From: Schistosoma haematobium
Lineage: Eukaryota; Platyhelminthes; Trematoda; Strigeidida; Schistosomatidae
NCBI RefSeq assembly: GCF_000699445.3
Contig: NC_067199.1
Coordinates: 35,076,902-35,140,901 of the forward strand
Length of the DNA: 64,000 bases
Direction of reading: 5' to 3'
Shown here: piece after piece, positions 1 through 11,539 of the stretch
Position numbering within the stretch: position 1 is the first letter of the stretch
Layout of the letters: every line of letters starts with the position of its first letter
Made by a program: the position numbers and the translations under genes
The notes under the pieces: generated by a model
The model's database searches: none
Seen by the model: the letters and a program-made list of their open reading frames with translations, nothing else
Told to the model about the DNA's origin: nothing

Positions 1-2
1 TC

Positions 3-226
3 ACAAGGCTAATCACAAAGGTGAGATCAAGTTTGGTAAATGTTTATCGTGTGGAAAGTTTTATTCTCGTAATTCATGTGTATTTCGTAATGCTAAATGC
101 CTTAAATGTAGTAAGAAAGGACACATTCAGTCAGTATGCAAAGCTACTGTCCATTTTGCTTCAAGTAGTACTAAATCTTGTAATTTAGATCCCACTAATT
201 CAGCTGTTCCTAATGATCATTTATCT
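3..226 (+). pseudogene. Gag C-terminus with zinc knuckles (partial)
   Basis: Read in the frame of the downstream protease, this stretch gives two cysteine-rich motifs. The first is C-X2-C with later cysteines but no proper histidine. The second fits C-X2-C-X4-H-X4-C (CLKCSKKGHIQSVC), the classic nucleocapsid knuckle that binds genomic RNA. The open frame runs on into the protease without a stop, so Gag and Pol may have been one polyprotein here. The Gag N-terminus is left of the window. Confidence 0.7.
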
Positions 227-1393
227 TTGTCTACCATTTTGAAAGGTAATGCTCATATTCAAAAGCGATTATTTATATCGCTTGGTTCATTTCATGATTT
301 TATTGTGGACACAGGCAGTATAGAGTCCATTATTTCATTCAAGAACTTGAAATCCTTAGATCCCAACGTTGTGGTACGACCCACTGAAGTATCAATATTG
401 GGGATTACTGGACACAGACTGCCCATACGAGGATGTTGTGAATTGCTAATAAGAGACGATAATTCTTCATACATACCTTGTGAATTCTTAGTTAGCGAAA
501 CAGGACTGTCACTATTAGGTTTAAAGAATCTGAAAAGGCTTAAAGTGGAGTTGTCCCCCCTAGTTTCTAAAGAAAATTCTGATACTTTACTTAAAGATTT
601 GATAGCTATGTGTGCTAAGTGCAGTGGAAGTATAAAAATTCAGCCTATAAAACTCCAAGAAAAGGGTGATGCAGTCTTTCTTAAAAGACGAATAATTCCT
701 TATGGTCTTCGAGAAGCAGTGCATAAGATATTAAACGATTTGTGTGCGAAAGGCATAATTGAACCAATTCAGTCTTCAGCATGGGGTACTCCTATCGTTA
801 CACCACTGAAGTCGGACGGCAAGACTCCTAGAATTTGTGGTGACTATAGATTAACATTGAACTCCCGTTTGTTGAAGCAAACGTGCACGACGGTAGAGGC
901 TGAAGATATTCTAAATCGACTTCATGGTTCCAAAGTGTTCCCGAAAGTTGACCTAAAAGATGCTTATCTTCAAATTCCTTTAGATGAATCTTCATCTATT
1001 TTGACGACAATTAACACTCCTTTTGGTCTGTTCAAATACAATTTCCTTCCATTTGGTCTAAGTTGTTGTCCAGCCATATTTAAGGAAATTATGAATAAAG
1101 TAGATAGTGATCTTGAAGGTGTTGGAGTTTATCAAGATGATCTCATAGTTCATGACCAGAGACTTATTGCTTTATTGCGTCGTTTAATTGAGAAGAATAT
1201 TACAGTGAATCCAAATAAGTGTTCATTTTGTGTATCTAGTCTTGAATGCCTTGGATACCTAGTTGATCGTAATGGTTTTAGACCAGATATGAAACGACTA
1301 GCTCCACTGACTAATGCACCATCTCAAAAAAAATCTTATGGAATTACGTTCACTAATGGGTGCTCTTCAGTACTACTCCCGTTTTATTCCTAA
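227..1393 (+). pseudogene. Gypsy pol: protease and most of reverse transcriptase
   Basis: The 388-aa frame holds a retropepsin site, VDTGS, near residue 28. A reverse transcriptase follows from about residue 160, with a PFGL fingers/palm motif and a YQDD active-site box near residue 305. The reading frame is lost at an eight-A run around 1326-1333. The RT thumb continues in another frame from about 1356 (typical start of the segment GALQYYSRFIP), and a second shift lies near 1400. The last residues of the 227-1393 frame are therefore out-of-frame noise. A real element would carry one continuous pol here. Confidence 0.85.
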
Positions 1394-1402
1394 TTTCTTG
1401 TC

Positions 1403-2310
1403 GTGCAAATTGTTTATTTAATATTTTGACATCCAATTCATTCAAATGGAGTGAGGAACAAGAGTCATGCTTACGAAGTCTGCTAAAGTTTCTTCAAAGT
1501 GATGCTGTTCTTTCAACGTACTCCCCTAATGCAAATTCTGTGCTTATTACTGATGCATCACCTGTGGGAATTGGTGCAGTTTTGGAACAGGAAGGTAGAC
1601 CAGTTATTTGTGTTTCACGCAAACTTACTGTTACTGAACAAGGTTATTCACAGACTCAGCGAGAAGCATTAGCTGTGTTTTGGGCTGTTAAAAGACTTCA
1701 TAAATATTTATTCGGAAAGAAATTCACTATTGTTACTGATCATGAAGCTTTAAAGTTTATTTATCATCCTGAAAAATCCTTAGCACGTTCCTCAGCTGCT
1801 ATGGTTCAACAATGGAGTACTGCTTTGAGTGCATACGGCTATACGGTTCAACACAGAAGTGCCAAACAAATTCAACATGTGGACTGCATTTCTCGACAGT
1901 CATTACAAGATAGACCTATTAATACTTCGGATTGTTTGTTAGTGCAACCTTTACCAGTGAGACGTTCAGATCTCATTAGAGAAACTCATAGATATTTTGG
2001 ATGTATACTCAGTGCTATAAGGAAAGGCTGGAATGCTAATTTGAAACGTAGATTTCCTATCTATTTTTCAAAGCGGGATGAGCTATCTACTACTCCTGAT
2101 GGTATTCTGTGTTTAAATGATCGTGTTGTCATTCCTTCTTCATGGCGTAAATCTGTTCTTGAAGATCTTCATAGTGGTCATTTAGGTGTTGAGAAAGTGA
2201 AGTCCTTGGCAAGGCTCACATGTTGGTGGCCAGAGATAAATGCAGATATATGTCGTACGGCAAACAATGGTGAAAAATGTCATCAGTTGAAAAATCATCC
2301 TTCGAAGTGA
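1403..2310 (+). pseudogene. Gypsy pol: RNase H and integrase N-terminal zinc domain
   Basis: The RNase H domain shows the ITDAS start, the QREALA motif and the TDHEAL motif, in the spacing usual for Gypsy elements. A chromoviral-style connection leads to an HHCC integrase zinc domain (LHSGHLGVEKVKSLARLTCWW, shortened here to key residues H, H, C, C), whose last cysteine region ends at a stop at 2308-2310. This segment follows the RT in a third frame, so it is the third piece of one broken pol gene. Confidence 0.8.
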
Positions 2311-2853
2311 ACGCCATGGCCAGTATCGTCTGAGGCCTGGTAGAGAATTCATGCTGACTATTGTGCTCCGTTTCTTGGTAAATACTATGCACTAGTAGTT
2401 ATTGATTCTTTTTCGAAGTGGCCTGAAGTTTTTTTTATAACTTCACCAAATTCTGATTACACAATCCAAGCATTAAGAAAGGTGTTTAGTCGAGAAGGGG
2501 TTCCTATGGTGTTAGTGACTGATAATGGCTCTCACTTTGCTGCAGATGAAGTCACTACCTGATTGAACGGTATAGGATGCAAACATCTGTTTACTGCTCC
2601 CAAACATCCGTGTTCTAATGTTCAGGCAGAGAATTTTGTCAGAACATTAAAGACTGCTATTGATTCTATAGCAGCCTCAACATTTAATGAGCTGGAGAGG
2701 GGAGTAGATACTTTTCTATTGCAATATAGAAATGCCAGACATTCGGTGACGAAGGAGACTCCAGCGAAGCTATTGAAAGGAAGAATTCTTCGGTCGAATA
2801 TGAGATGTTTGGAGTCTGCAGAAGTTACATATTATCGTGGAAATGATCTTTGA
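2311..2853 (+). pseudogene. Gypsy pol: integrase catalytic core
   Basis: The core resumes around 2345 and shows VIDSFSKWPEV, then VTDNGSHF with the second catalytic Asp, then QAENFVRTLK with the catalytic Glu: the D,D(35)E triad. A TGA around 2561 interrupts it between the second Asp and the Glu. The frame from 2563 to 2853 covers the Glu motif and the end of the core and stops in the C-terminal region. This is a dead copy. Confidence 0.8.
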
Positions 2854-3499
2854 CCAACCACAGGGACTGTGCTGAAAAATGTCGGGAAATCTATGGTGTG
2901 AATTCTAGATATCAGTGACTTAAGTACACCCAACCGATATATTGATCAGATACAATTACGGGAACAAGGTGAGTCTGTCCCAATTTCGGTTGTTAATTCT
3001 AATGCTAATGAGCACATCCTAGATAATACAGAGTCTTCATCCAATACAATGTCGAACAGGCACAGATGAAATTGAGAAGACGTACAAATGATTACAGACA
3101 TCTAGACTCCAATTTAAGCTGTGGCGGCTGCGGTGTTTGAATGAACTAATGATTCCTCTGTACTGGTTGAATGCTAGATTTTGAATTATAAATGCAGTAC
3201 ATTCGTTTGTGGTTATCTAGTACTTCTTGATCCGATTACGTTATTTCCGGGATCCTTAATTTGTACTATAATTCAAATACCTCTACTCATAATACGGAGT
3301 TATCGAAATTTTCTGGACGTTTTTAACCCGTTATGTGATTTAGATGTCGGTCGTTGTGGCGACCTGCTCCTGTTTCTATAACCCATTTGCACTTTTTGAC
3401 AACCTCTGTGAGGCTCTTAACACTCGTAGTGAGTTCTGCTACGACTGAGCTCTTTGATGCTTCTTCTTTTGGTGTAGGATGTATCGTACATGATCCAGT
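2854..3499. other. Unassigned tail of the first Gypsy element
   Basis: This stretch should hold the Pol C-terminus, polypurine tract and 3' LTR of the first element, but I could not delimit them. On the minus strand, 3323-3511 reads as an open frame of 62 aa with a lysine- and serine-rich, coiled-coil-like segment (VAELTTSVKSLTEVVKK). It runs into the LTR of the neighbouring element, so it could be a fragment of another Gag. No function is assigned. Confidence 0.35.
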
Positions 3500-3820
3500 T
3501 GATGATGTCACAGGTATTCAGTGTTTGACAACGCTTCCACCAGTAACACCTTCTAATATATTTCGTTCCCACCCAGAGAAATCAAAAGACAGAGTCGAGG
3601 AGATCGGAAGAGTATATTTGGCGATGACCAATATATCGGAATTCTCTGATCTAATCTGGCTAGCGATTGCGGTTGATGTTGAGCACGGCGTTACCACACG
3701 TGATCTGGTGCGGATGCCTGACCGAGCGCCTTCAGCTAGATGAGTCCACTATAACATATGGTCAGCATCCAATGGCGAAAACTTAGTGCTATTTATTTTG
3801 GGGATTTATTTACCGCTACA
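3500..3820 (-). repeat. 3' LTR of the Boudicca-like element
   Basis: Second copy of the 321-bp LTR, at an offset of exactly 4911 bp from the other. Open frames seen inside both LTRs are identical because the DNA is identical; they are not genes. Confidence 0.92.
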
Positions 3821-3838
3821 GATCACTCCCCCCCTAGT
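3821..3838 (-). promoter_or_regulatory. Polypurine tract of the Boudicca-like element
   Basis: Directly inside the 3' LTR, the minus strand reads CTAGGGGGGGAGTGATC, a purine run suited to prime plus-strand DNA synthesis. Its position beside the LTR fits. Confidence 0.7.
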
Positions 3839-4263
3839 GGGGCAGTGACGACCCTAAGACGTGGCCAGCCAGAAGTTTAAACCCAACGAGTTTGTCGTTG
3901 GTAAACACTCTTCTGATAGCTCACTAAATTTAGCAGCGTCTGGTCGTCTTTCCTTACTATATGGGACCGAGGTACAACATAGTAAAAAAAGAAAATGTAC
4001 AATGAAAATTTCGGATCCTCATAAACGTCATCGTTCTTTTCCAGCCGTCCTGGAAAAGAAAAAATAAAATGTAAGTGCATGTCGAAATACACTCGTATGT
4101 GCGTAAAAACACAATGTCGGCGGAAAAAAATGGAAAATAAACTCATGAACACGTAATAGCATTAAAAAATTGTTTTTTTGTTTTGTTTTTTTTAAATAGA
4201 AATAAAAATATATAAGCATATTAAAATTTTTTTTTTAAATAATATAAAATGTCGAGAAGTGCC

Positions 4264-7200
4264 TTACGTGCAATAGTCGTTTAAATGTTCTGGAAATCTC
4301 ACCCTTCTTCCAGAACGCGTCGTTTTAAGTTTATTTCCGGATACTGTCGAAGTATCATCGTGTGTGTTGGTTGTCGGATGAGGTATTATAAGTGTCGGAG
4401 TCTTGTCGTTCGATTGTACCGAAGGAAAATCCACGTAGATAGGATTTCCTTCTAAATACGCTGCTTTTAAGCGATCGATGCTGATGCTATCGTTTGTTCC
4501 GTTCTTATCGATTATATAGTACTTCGGTTCGCGTTAAAGAACTTTGAAAGGTCCTTCGTATGCTGATTCGAATGGTCGTCGATGCGAGTCTCGACGAACG
4601 AAAGCGTGTGTACTATATCGTAAGTCAGGTTGAACGAAAACATCAGTTGATTGAGGTCGAGTGAAAGCAGGTTTAACTGAACGCATTGCGTTTGTAAGCC
4701 TGTTCGTGTAGGAGGTTAGATCCATGTTCATTGAAGAGGATGAAGGATCCACGGATTCTCCTGGAAGTCGAAGTGTCGTTCCATAAACGAGTTGAGCCGC
4801 AGTGTATCCAATGTCAGCTTTCACTGCATTGCGGATACCTAGTAAGACTAGTGGAAGAGCGTCGGTCCACTGTGAAACGTTTGCAGCTGATAGTGAAGCT
4901 TTCAGTTGTCGGTGAAAACGTTCTACCAACCCGTTTGCTTGTGGATGGTAGGCGGTCGTTCGGAAGCGAGTGATTCCTAAAAGTGTGGTCAGACGACGGA
5001 AAAGATCAGATTCAAACTGACGTCCGCGGTCTGTGGTGATGGTTGAAGGGCAACCGAAGTTTGCTACCCATCGTTCGACGAAGGTGCGGGCCACTGTTTC
5101 AGCAGTGATGTCCTTGCTAGGTACTGCTTCTGGCCATCGAGTGAAACGGTCAACGCAGGTTAAGAGATAAGAGTATCCATTTGAATCTGGCAAAGGTCCT
5201 ACCAAATCCAAATGAACATAGTCGAAACGAGCATCGGGAGTTTTAAACGAGCCTAAGGGACATTTATTGTGTCTGATAACCTTAGATTTTTGGCAGCTTA
5301 CACAGGAGCGTTCCCACTCCCTCACGTCTTTATTCATGCCAGGCCAGCAAAACCTTTCTGCTATAAGCTTGATGGTTGCACGAACACCTGGATGCGAAAG
5401 TTTGTGCAATGTATTGAAGACATTGCGTCGATAATGTTTCGGAACGATTGGGCGATCCCTACCTGTAGATGTGTCACAAAGTAAGGTTTCTTTACCTGTT
5501 CCCATCTGTCTGATGCGTAGTTTAAGTGTTGTGGACGATAACTCGTGCTGAAGATCACTGTCTTCTTTTTGAAGCTCGGCGAGTTTAAGAAGGTCGATTC
5601 CTTGGAAACTGTTCAAGGAAGTTATACGAGATAAAGCGTCTGCAACTACATTGTTTACTCCAGAGATGTGTTGAATATCTGAAGTAAACTGCGAAATGTA
5701 GTCCAGTTGTCGAGACTCACGGGGAGAGTACTTGTCAGAAGGAGAGCTTAACGAGAAAGTGAGCGGTTTATGGTCCGTGAAAAGAGTGAATTCACGACCT
5801 TCGATGTAGTGTTGGAAATGCCGTACAGCACAATACATAGCTAGGAGTTCCCTACCGAATGTGCTGTACCTCGATTCGGTGTCTAGCAACCTTCTAGAGA
5901 AAAATGCCAAGGGTTGCCAGGAGTTGTTAACCCATTGTTGTAAGACTCCTCCGATTGCTGAGTCGGATGCGTCTACTGCGATGCTAATGGGTGCTCGGGT
6001 GTCCTGATGTGCGAGCATTGTTGCTTTAGCAATCAGTTCCTTAACTGTGGAGAATGCTTTTCGTGCGGTGTCGTCCAAATTAATGGATTTCGCATTTCCA
6101 CGAAGTTGGTCGGTCAGAGGTTTCATAAGTAATGCGCATTTGGGTATGGAACGTCTATAGAAACTTACGAGGCCGTTGAACGTGCGTAATTGCTTGACGG
6201 TGGTCGGTTCTGGGTAATCCAGAATGGCCGCCACTTTGGTCCTAAGAGGTCGAATGCCTTGAGCATCGATAGTGTGTCCCAGAAAGTCTAACGAGTCGGT
6301 TCCGAATTGGCATTTCTGAACGTTTACAGTAATGCCATGTTTTTGAAGTCGTTCGAAAACAAGATCCAGATGCTTGAGATGTGTTTCTCTGCCCGGACTT
6401 GCGATTAGACAGTCATCAACATACGCGTGTACGAAGTTGAGACCTCGAAAAACGTCGTCTATGAATCTTTGGAATGTTTGAGCAGCATTCCTTAGACCGA
6501 AAGGCATTCGCAAAAATTCATAGAGTCCGAAAGGAGTTATGATAGCTGTTTTCGGTATGTCGTCAGTAGCCATAGGGATTTGGTTATACGCTTTAACCAA
6601 GTCGATTTTCGAAAAGACAGTTGTACCTTTCAAGGTAGCTGTCAAATCGTGAATGTGAGGCAACGGGTAACGATCGGGAATGGTTTTCGCGTTCAATCGC
6701 CGATAGTCACCAGTTGGACGCCAATCGTTGCTGTCCTTTTTAGGGACCATGTGCAACGGAGATGCATATGGGCTACTTGACGGTCGTATGATTCCTAAGT
6801 CCATCATGTGATCGAATTCGTTTTTCGCTAACCTTAGCTATTCAAGAGCTAGTCGTCGTGCTTTAGAGAATACAGGTGGTCCTGTAGTCGTGATGTGATG
6901 TGTAACACTGCTGGTTACACACGGTAGTTTCGGTTGAGTTTGTTGTATCCCAGGGTACTTATCGAGTAGTGGTTGATAGAGTGGGTCTATCATATGTTTA
7001 ATTGTGACTGGGGATACTCTGCAACCAGTAAAAGAAGTTACGCAAACGGACAAATTAGTGTTCCCGTCTACTAGCCTCCGTTTGCGCGTGTCGATGATCA
7101 GATTATGGTGTTGTAGAAGATCCATACCAATGATTGGCATAGAAACATCTGCAATAACGAAAATCCAGTGGATGGGTTTGCGTAAACCCACGTTAAGGTA

Positions 7201-7400
7201 AACGTACCTTTTGCCATACGTAGCGATCGGTTTTCCGTTTGCCGCCTGTAAGTTTAGGGTCAATTCGTGTAGTCGGCCGTTAGGATTTGCTGGGAGAACG
7301 CTAACTTCTGCGCCAGTGTCGACGAGGTAGCGAACTCTCGTTGTCACATCTGTGACGAATAGCAGACGGCTTTGTTCGCCGGCTACGGTTGCCGTTAACG
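4264..7400 (-). pseudogene. Boudicca-like pol (PR-RT-RNase H-integrase), two nonsense codons
   Basis: The frame opens upstream of the protease motif VDTGAEVS (near 7320). After a TAG at 6838-6840, the main 757-codon stretch begins. RT shows PFGL and YVDDCLIA; RNase H shows [11 protein letters not shown] and TDHKPL; integrase shows an HHCC domain, then [18 protein letters not shown] and [12 protein letters not shown] (D,D35E). A TAA at 4534-4536 then cuts off the last ~90 codons, and the frame resumes to a natural stop at 4264-4266. All domains are otherwise intact in one frame, so only these two point lesions block Pol. Confidence 0.9.
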
Positions 7401-8228
7401 CGTGCTGGCTTGGAAGTTTCCCGAATTGTTTTTCGAATCAGTCGGTTTCGTGTTGGGAAAATTGCAGGGTTTTCTGCAATTTCTGGAAAACTTTCCATAC
7501 TGGTTATGATACCAACACCAGTCGGGGTTATCTGTCTCTCGTGGTCTAGAGACAGATCGCCTACGTGACATGCTTCTACGTGGGGTGCGCGATCTCTTAC
7601 GGTCGGTACGAAGACTAAGATAACGCGTGAGTGTGTGACGTAAGTCGGTTATATCATTCTGGGTCGTGTGAGGCCTTTCTTTGACTGAAAATACCTCGGT
7701 AGTAGAAGGTTTCGTAATTTCTAGAATGCGGTCGGCAGATGCAGCTAGTTCGTCTAAGGCGTTGTTCTGGGACGAGACCAGAACTGCTTGCACCTGTTGG
7801 GGAAGTTTTGACAAGAAGAGTTGTTTGAATAGACCTTCGTCGAAAGTTCTTGAGCCTATTACCTCTCTCATCCGTTGCAACATGTCCGTCGCAGAACCGT
7901 GTTGCAGGTCGATGTTATTGAAGAGTTGATCTAACCTTTGTCGATCGGTTAGGTCTCCTCGTTTAAGAATCGAGCGTTTTAAGATTTCGTAAGGATCGGA
8001 AACATCACTAGTAAACATACTAGGTGTTACGTACCTGTTGAATTCGCGCGGTAGTGCCTTGACTACTGCGAGGAATTGCGCACGTGTGTCGATCACGCCG
8101 TGCTCGGAGAAGTCGGCTTCTGCGTAGCAAAACTAGGCTTCGATGTTGTCGGGCCAGAAAGGCATGAGTTGAAACGAAGGCGGGGACAAAGTCTTAAGCT
8201 TGAGTACTTTAGGTATCTGTTCAGTCAT
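7395..8228 (-). pseudogene. Boudicca-like gag with one nonsense codon
   Basis: The frame starts at an ATG at 8226-8228 and ends at a TAA at 7395-7397, 278 codons including stop. It is interrupted once by TAG at codon 32 (8133-8135), in a context where Gag has a conserved aromatic residue. The C-terminus has a Ser/Arg-rich basic stretch followed by a CHCC finger, C-X2-H-X9-C-X3-C (CWYHNQYGKFSRNCRKPC), in place of the usual CCHC knuckle. Gag would coat the RNA genome. The pol frame is shifted relative to gag, as expected for frameshift-controlled Pol expression. Confidence 0.88.
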
Positions 8229-8390
8229 GATGAAGTATGAGGTACGATAATGAACGAGGGGAAAATATATATATATCCAAGAAAAAACACGAAAAAAATC
8301 ACAATGTTTAAAAAAAAATAAAAAATAAGGCAATGATATATAAAAAAATCCCAGAAAGGAACAGACTCACAGTTGCAATTAGGTGTACCA

Positions 8391-8409
8391 GATCACGTCG
8401 GTCTCACCA
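8391..8409 (-). promoter_or_regulatory. Primer-binding site, tRNA-Trp type
   Basis: On the minus strand, one base after the LTR, the sequence starts TGGTGAGACCGACGTGATC. Its complement ends in CACCA and resembles the 3' end of eukaryotic tRNA-Trp as I remember it (GATCACGTCG...TCACCA). CsRn1-clade elements are known for priming with tRNA-Trp, which supports the clade call. Confidence 0.7.
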
Positions 8410-8410
8410 A

Positions 8411-8731
8411 TGATGATGTCACAGGTATTCAGTGTTTGACAACGCTTCCACCAGTAACACCTTCTAATATATTTCGTTCCCACCCAGAGAAATCAAAAGA
8501 CAGAGTCGAGGAGATCGGAAGAGTATATTTGGCGATGACCAATATATCGGAATTCTCTGATCTAATCTGGCTAGCGATTGCGGTTGATGTTGAGCACGGC
8601 GTTACCACACGTGATCTGGTGCGGATGCCTGACCGAGCGCCTTCAGCTAGATGAGTCCACTATAACATATGGTCAGCATCCAATGGCGAAAACTTAGTGC
8701 TATTTATTTTGGGGATTTATTTACCGCTACA
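8411..8731 (-). repeat. 5' LTR of the Boudicca-like element
   Basis: This 321-bp LTR starts with TGTAGCGG at 8731 (minus strand) and ends CA at 8411. It reads as identical to the copy at 3500-3820. It should contain the promoter for the minus-strand transcript; I did not identify a TATA box with confidence. Confidence 0.92.
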
Positions 8732-11530
8732 GACCTCTTTCCATTATTCCATCCACAACACTCACTAAGTGAGATAGAGAGGTATTCCAGGCCTTAATAT
8801 TCGAAAGTTGTTGGACATAGCGTGGGAGGACTTGCATCCATCCTTGTTTTCGGGCTGATCCACCAAATGTGTTGTCACTAACTTAGACTTGTAGGTGAGG
8901 TGAAAACTATGATAGTGACCTATCACGCAATATTTCTCATTCGAAAGGCATTGTATTCTTTGGCCATCCGATTAAGATAGATGGTTCATTATCTTTCGTC
9001 TTAATATGGTGTATAGCTGTGACGATGACGGACCCAAAATGGAGACACTGGCTTGTTTGACGATTGAAGGAGGGAGGACAGAGCATAAATATCGGTGGCG
9101 AATTCTATCATATTTATTATTGTCTCATAAAATAGTGATCTAGTTGAGCGAACCACAGATCGGGGCAACTACGAACAAATTCTGGTAGTCGGACAATCGC
9201 AGTCTTAACAGTGTCAATCCACCTGTGACAAATTACATTTATGCTCAAAACATTAAATTTGGATTGAGTCTAACAAGTGACATATGACCAACGTACTACT
9301 ATAATATGAACGGTGCAAAATAATAACTAAGACACGAATACTTTACGATAAAGAGCCATATATATGCATACAAAATCTATGTTAAAGATAATCAGAAGGT
9401 TCACTTTTACGACAAAGCAAAAAGAAGTGAACCAGAAATTAATTTTCGTATTCAAAACAGGGCTGAGGAAGCTCGTGCCGACAAGTGTCCCTCGTTCCAT
9501 CGATAGAAGGAACCAGACTAGTAGTGAATAGGACTTCATTTGAATCGTGGAACAGAACCTTTGGGACGTGAGGTTATGTTTTTTCAGACACACAAATTTT
9601 TCAACGTTCAATAGAAGATGATAGGAAATGTATTGCCCGTGCAGAATAAAGAGACGGATGGAATCGTGAGCTATGATGTTTTGACATTACTAATATGTTT
9701 GCGGCCAACTCATGGTTATTCAGTCTATGTTGTTATTATATCAATAGCTTCAGACCATTCTGCATCAGTAGTGAAAAAAGACTCTGACCTGATTTTGAAA
9801 AAAACACTCGCGGTATTAACGTATTTCTTGGGACCTTTTGGGAAATCTGTTCTGTGCAAATTATTAGTTCATCTTGTGTTTGCCTTACATATATTTTCAA
9901 TTGTTCAACCTGAAAATTGCAAACACGACAGGTAGTCCAGTGTTAAAAAAATATCGTTCCCCTCCCTCTGAACTGGATAATTGCATGTCTCAACACACTA
10001 TTGACCAAAACGTTGTCATTTAGTGTGCATAAATCAGGATATCAAAGTTCTAGACATATCCATAATCAGCTGAAAATGAACAGCCTAAATAAACCCAAAT
10101 GTTGAAATAAAAACTTTCAAGCTCAAAACATGAGGTTAGTGTGCTTAGACTTTTGTTGTAAATGTCGTTATCCATTCAATGGCTTCAGGAAGATTTGTTT
10201 GACATTTTCGATGAGTAATTAATTATAAATAGTTTTTCTGTGGTAATTTCAAAAACAATAGCCGTTGAGACTTTGTGCCGACGTTGACTTTCGTTTGTTG
10301 CTTTACGTAGTAAAAGTAAGTACATCGTGTCCGCTTGATGGGTCATCGACTCGCCTCTTGATCTTCTCTTTTATAGTCCTCCCCACTCACTCCACGCAAA
10401 GTACCTTCTGACTACATGCAAGCCGCCACATAACGTTGCTTAATCTTTTTACTCAGAGTCATTAACCACGTATTGCTTGTAATCGATCCTAAAAGCCAAG
10501 TGAAACTACATTAAAAGTTCTTTAGGATTTTTATATTTCACATTAAAATAGTCTTATGTGGATCCAACATATATTCACCCGTTAAATTGTTGGAAAGCTA
10601 TTTTATCTTTTTGGATTGCTGTTTCTCTTGAGGATTTTAGTTTTAGTGTGCATAGTTGGTTCCCATAAGCTATGTATGTGGAAAATCCTTCTTGGTGGTG
10701 GTGTTATCAAATTTAGTTCATTTAAACGAGCTTTGTATTTAACTGATCCTAAGGTCGTATCAATTTATTTCCAATGAAATGTTTGTCAAATACGTCTAGA
10801 TCCACGTTTGTGTTACTGTTATTTTGCCCCTTTCAAGACGTCCTTAATGATTTATTGCCCTTTTTCTAGCAGGCTTTTTCTCTGTTGGTCATTAGGTTTT
10901 GGTTGTATGCATTTACAGACAACTGGAAGCCATACTGACTAAATGTCACCATTCGCCAAGTAGATTGTCTGTAACAAATCCGTGATAAAATTCCAATATC
11001 TTTGTCACTAACGTGTGTAAATCAATTGGTTTCCTTACACCCTCTTGTTTCAGTACCGTTCCATGTAATTGGTAATGTTCAATGGGTGTTAGTCTAGTCA
11101 CTCGACTGCACTAATTTTAATAATTCTGCTAGTTATTTGCAGATTTGATTATTCTTTAGTTCGAGTGAGTGCATTTGTTTCAGTACATTAGGGATCCTGG
11201 ATACCGGCAGCTATCAGATCATCAGACGGGGCTGGTTGTTTGTAATTCAAAGATAACAAAGTGATAATTCGATTTCTATAAGATGAATATTTCAGAAATC
11301 ATAAGTTAGTTAATTGGTAGTGTGGACAGCATGAGAAGACCGAAATGTAAAACAAGGGAAAATGGAGATGATAATAAGCAAGACAGGAATTAGTGTGATA
11401 TGATAATTTTCAGTAAATATCATCATTTTCATCTTAATTGTGTCGTGATATGGTGATAATAGCATTAGTGTATTATGAGACCAACCAAACACAGCTGGCT
11501 CAAATGAGAAATGGTAATCCATGGATTGGC
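8732..11530. other. No recognisable gene or repeat
   Basis: AT-rich DNA with only short frames. The longest are 9327-9611 (-) and 9618-9935 (+, 105 aa, hydrophobic); neither shows a known motif and both look like chance frames. The identity of this DNA remains open. Confidence 0.4.
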
Positions 11531-11539
11531 ACGTGTTTG

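Larger units (their letters stand above)
1..3135 (+). mobile_element. Degenerate Gypsy-type LTR retrotransposon, 3' portion
   Basis: The order of domains is Gag zinc knuckle, aspartic protease, reverse transcriptase, RNase H and integrase, which is the Ty3/Gypsy order. The 5' part lies outside the window. Coding is broken by frame changes near 1330 and 1400, lesions around 2310-2345 and a TGA near 2561, so this copy cannot be autonomous. No LTR could be proven; a boundary near 3135 (a TGT following a G-rich stretch) is a guess. The next LTR element begins 365 bp further on. The C-X2-C-X4-H-X4-C knuckle differs from the CHCC finger of the neighbouring element, so this is a different Gypsy lineage. 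Confidence 0.85.
3500..8731 (-). mobile_element. Boudicca-like Gypsy LTR retrotransposon (CsRn1 clade)
   Basis: The element is bounded by two 321-bp direct repeats (3500-3820 and 8411-8731) that read as identical. On the minus strand it starts TGTAGCGG and ends ...CATCA, has a primer-binding site one base inside the 5' LTR and a G-rich polypurine tract before the 3' LTR. Gag has the CHCC finger typical of the CsRn1 clade, to which Boudicca of Schistosoma mansoni belongs. Identical LTRs argue for a recent insertion, yet gag and pol carry three nonsense codons (8133-8135, 6838-6840, 4534-4536). I could not see a convincing target-site duplication: the flanks are ccagt on the left and gacct on the right. 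Confidence 0.92.

Noticed and set aside
3354..3743. Open frame through the left LTR, and its twin at 8373-8654
   Set aside because: The shared protein part comes from identical LTR DNA on the non-coding strand of the element.
9618..9935. 105-aa hydrophobic frame as a gene
   Set aside because: No motif, no splice or repeat context, and base composition like the surrounding DNA.
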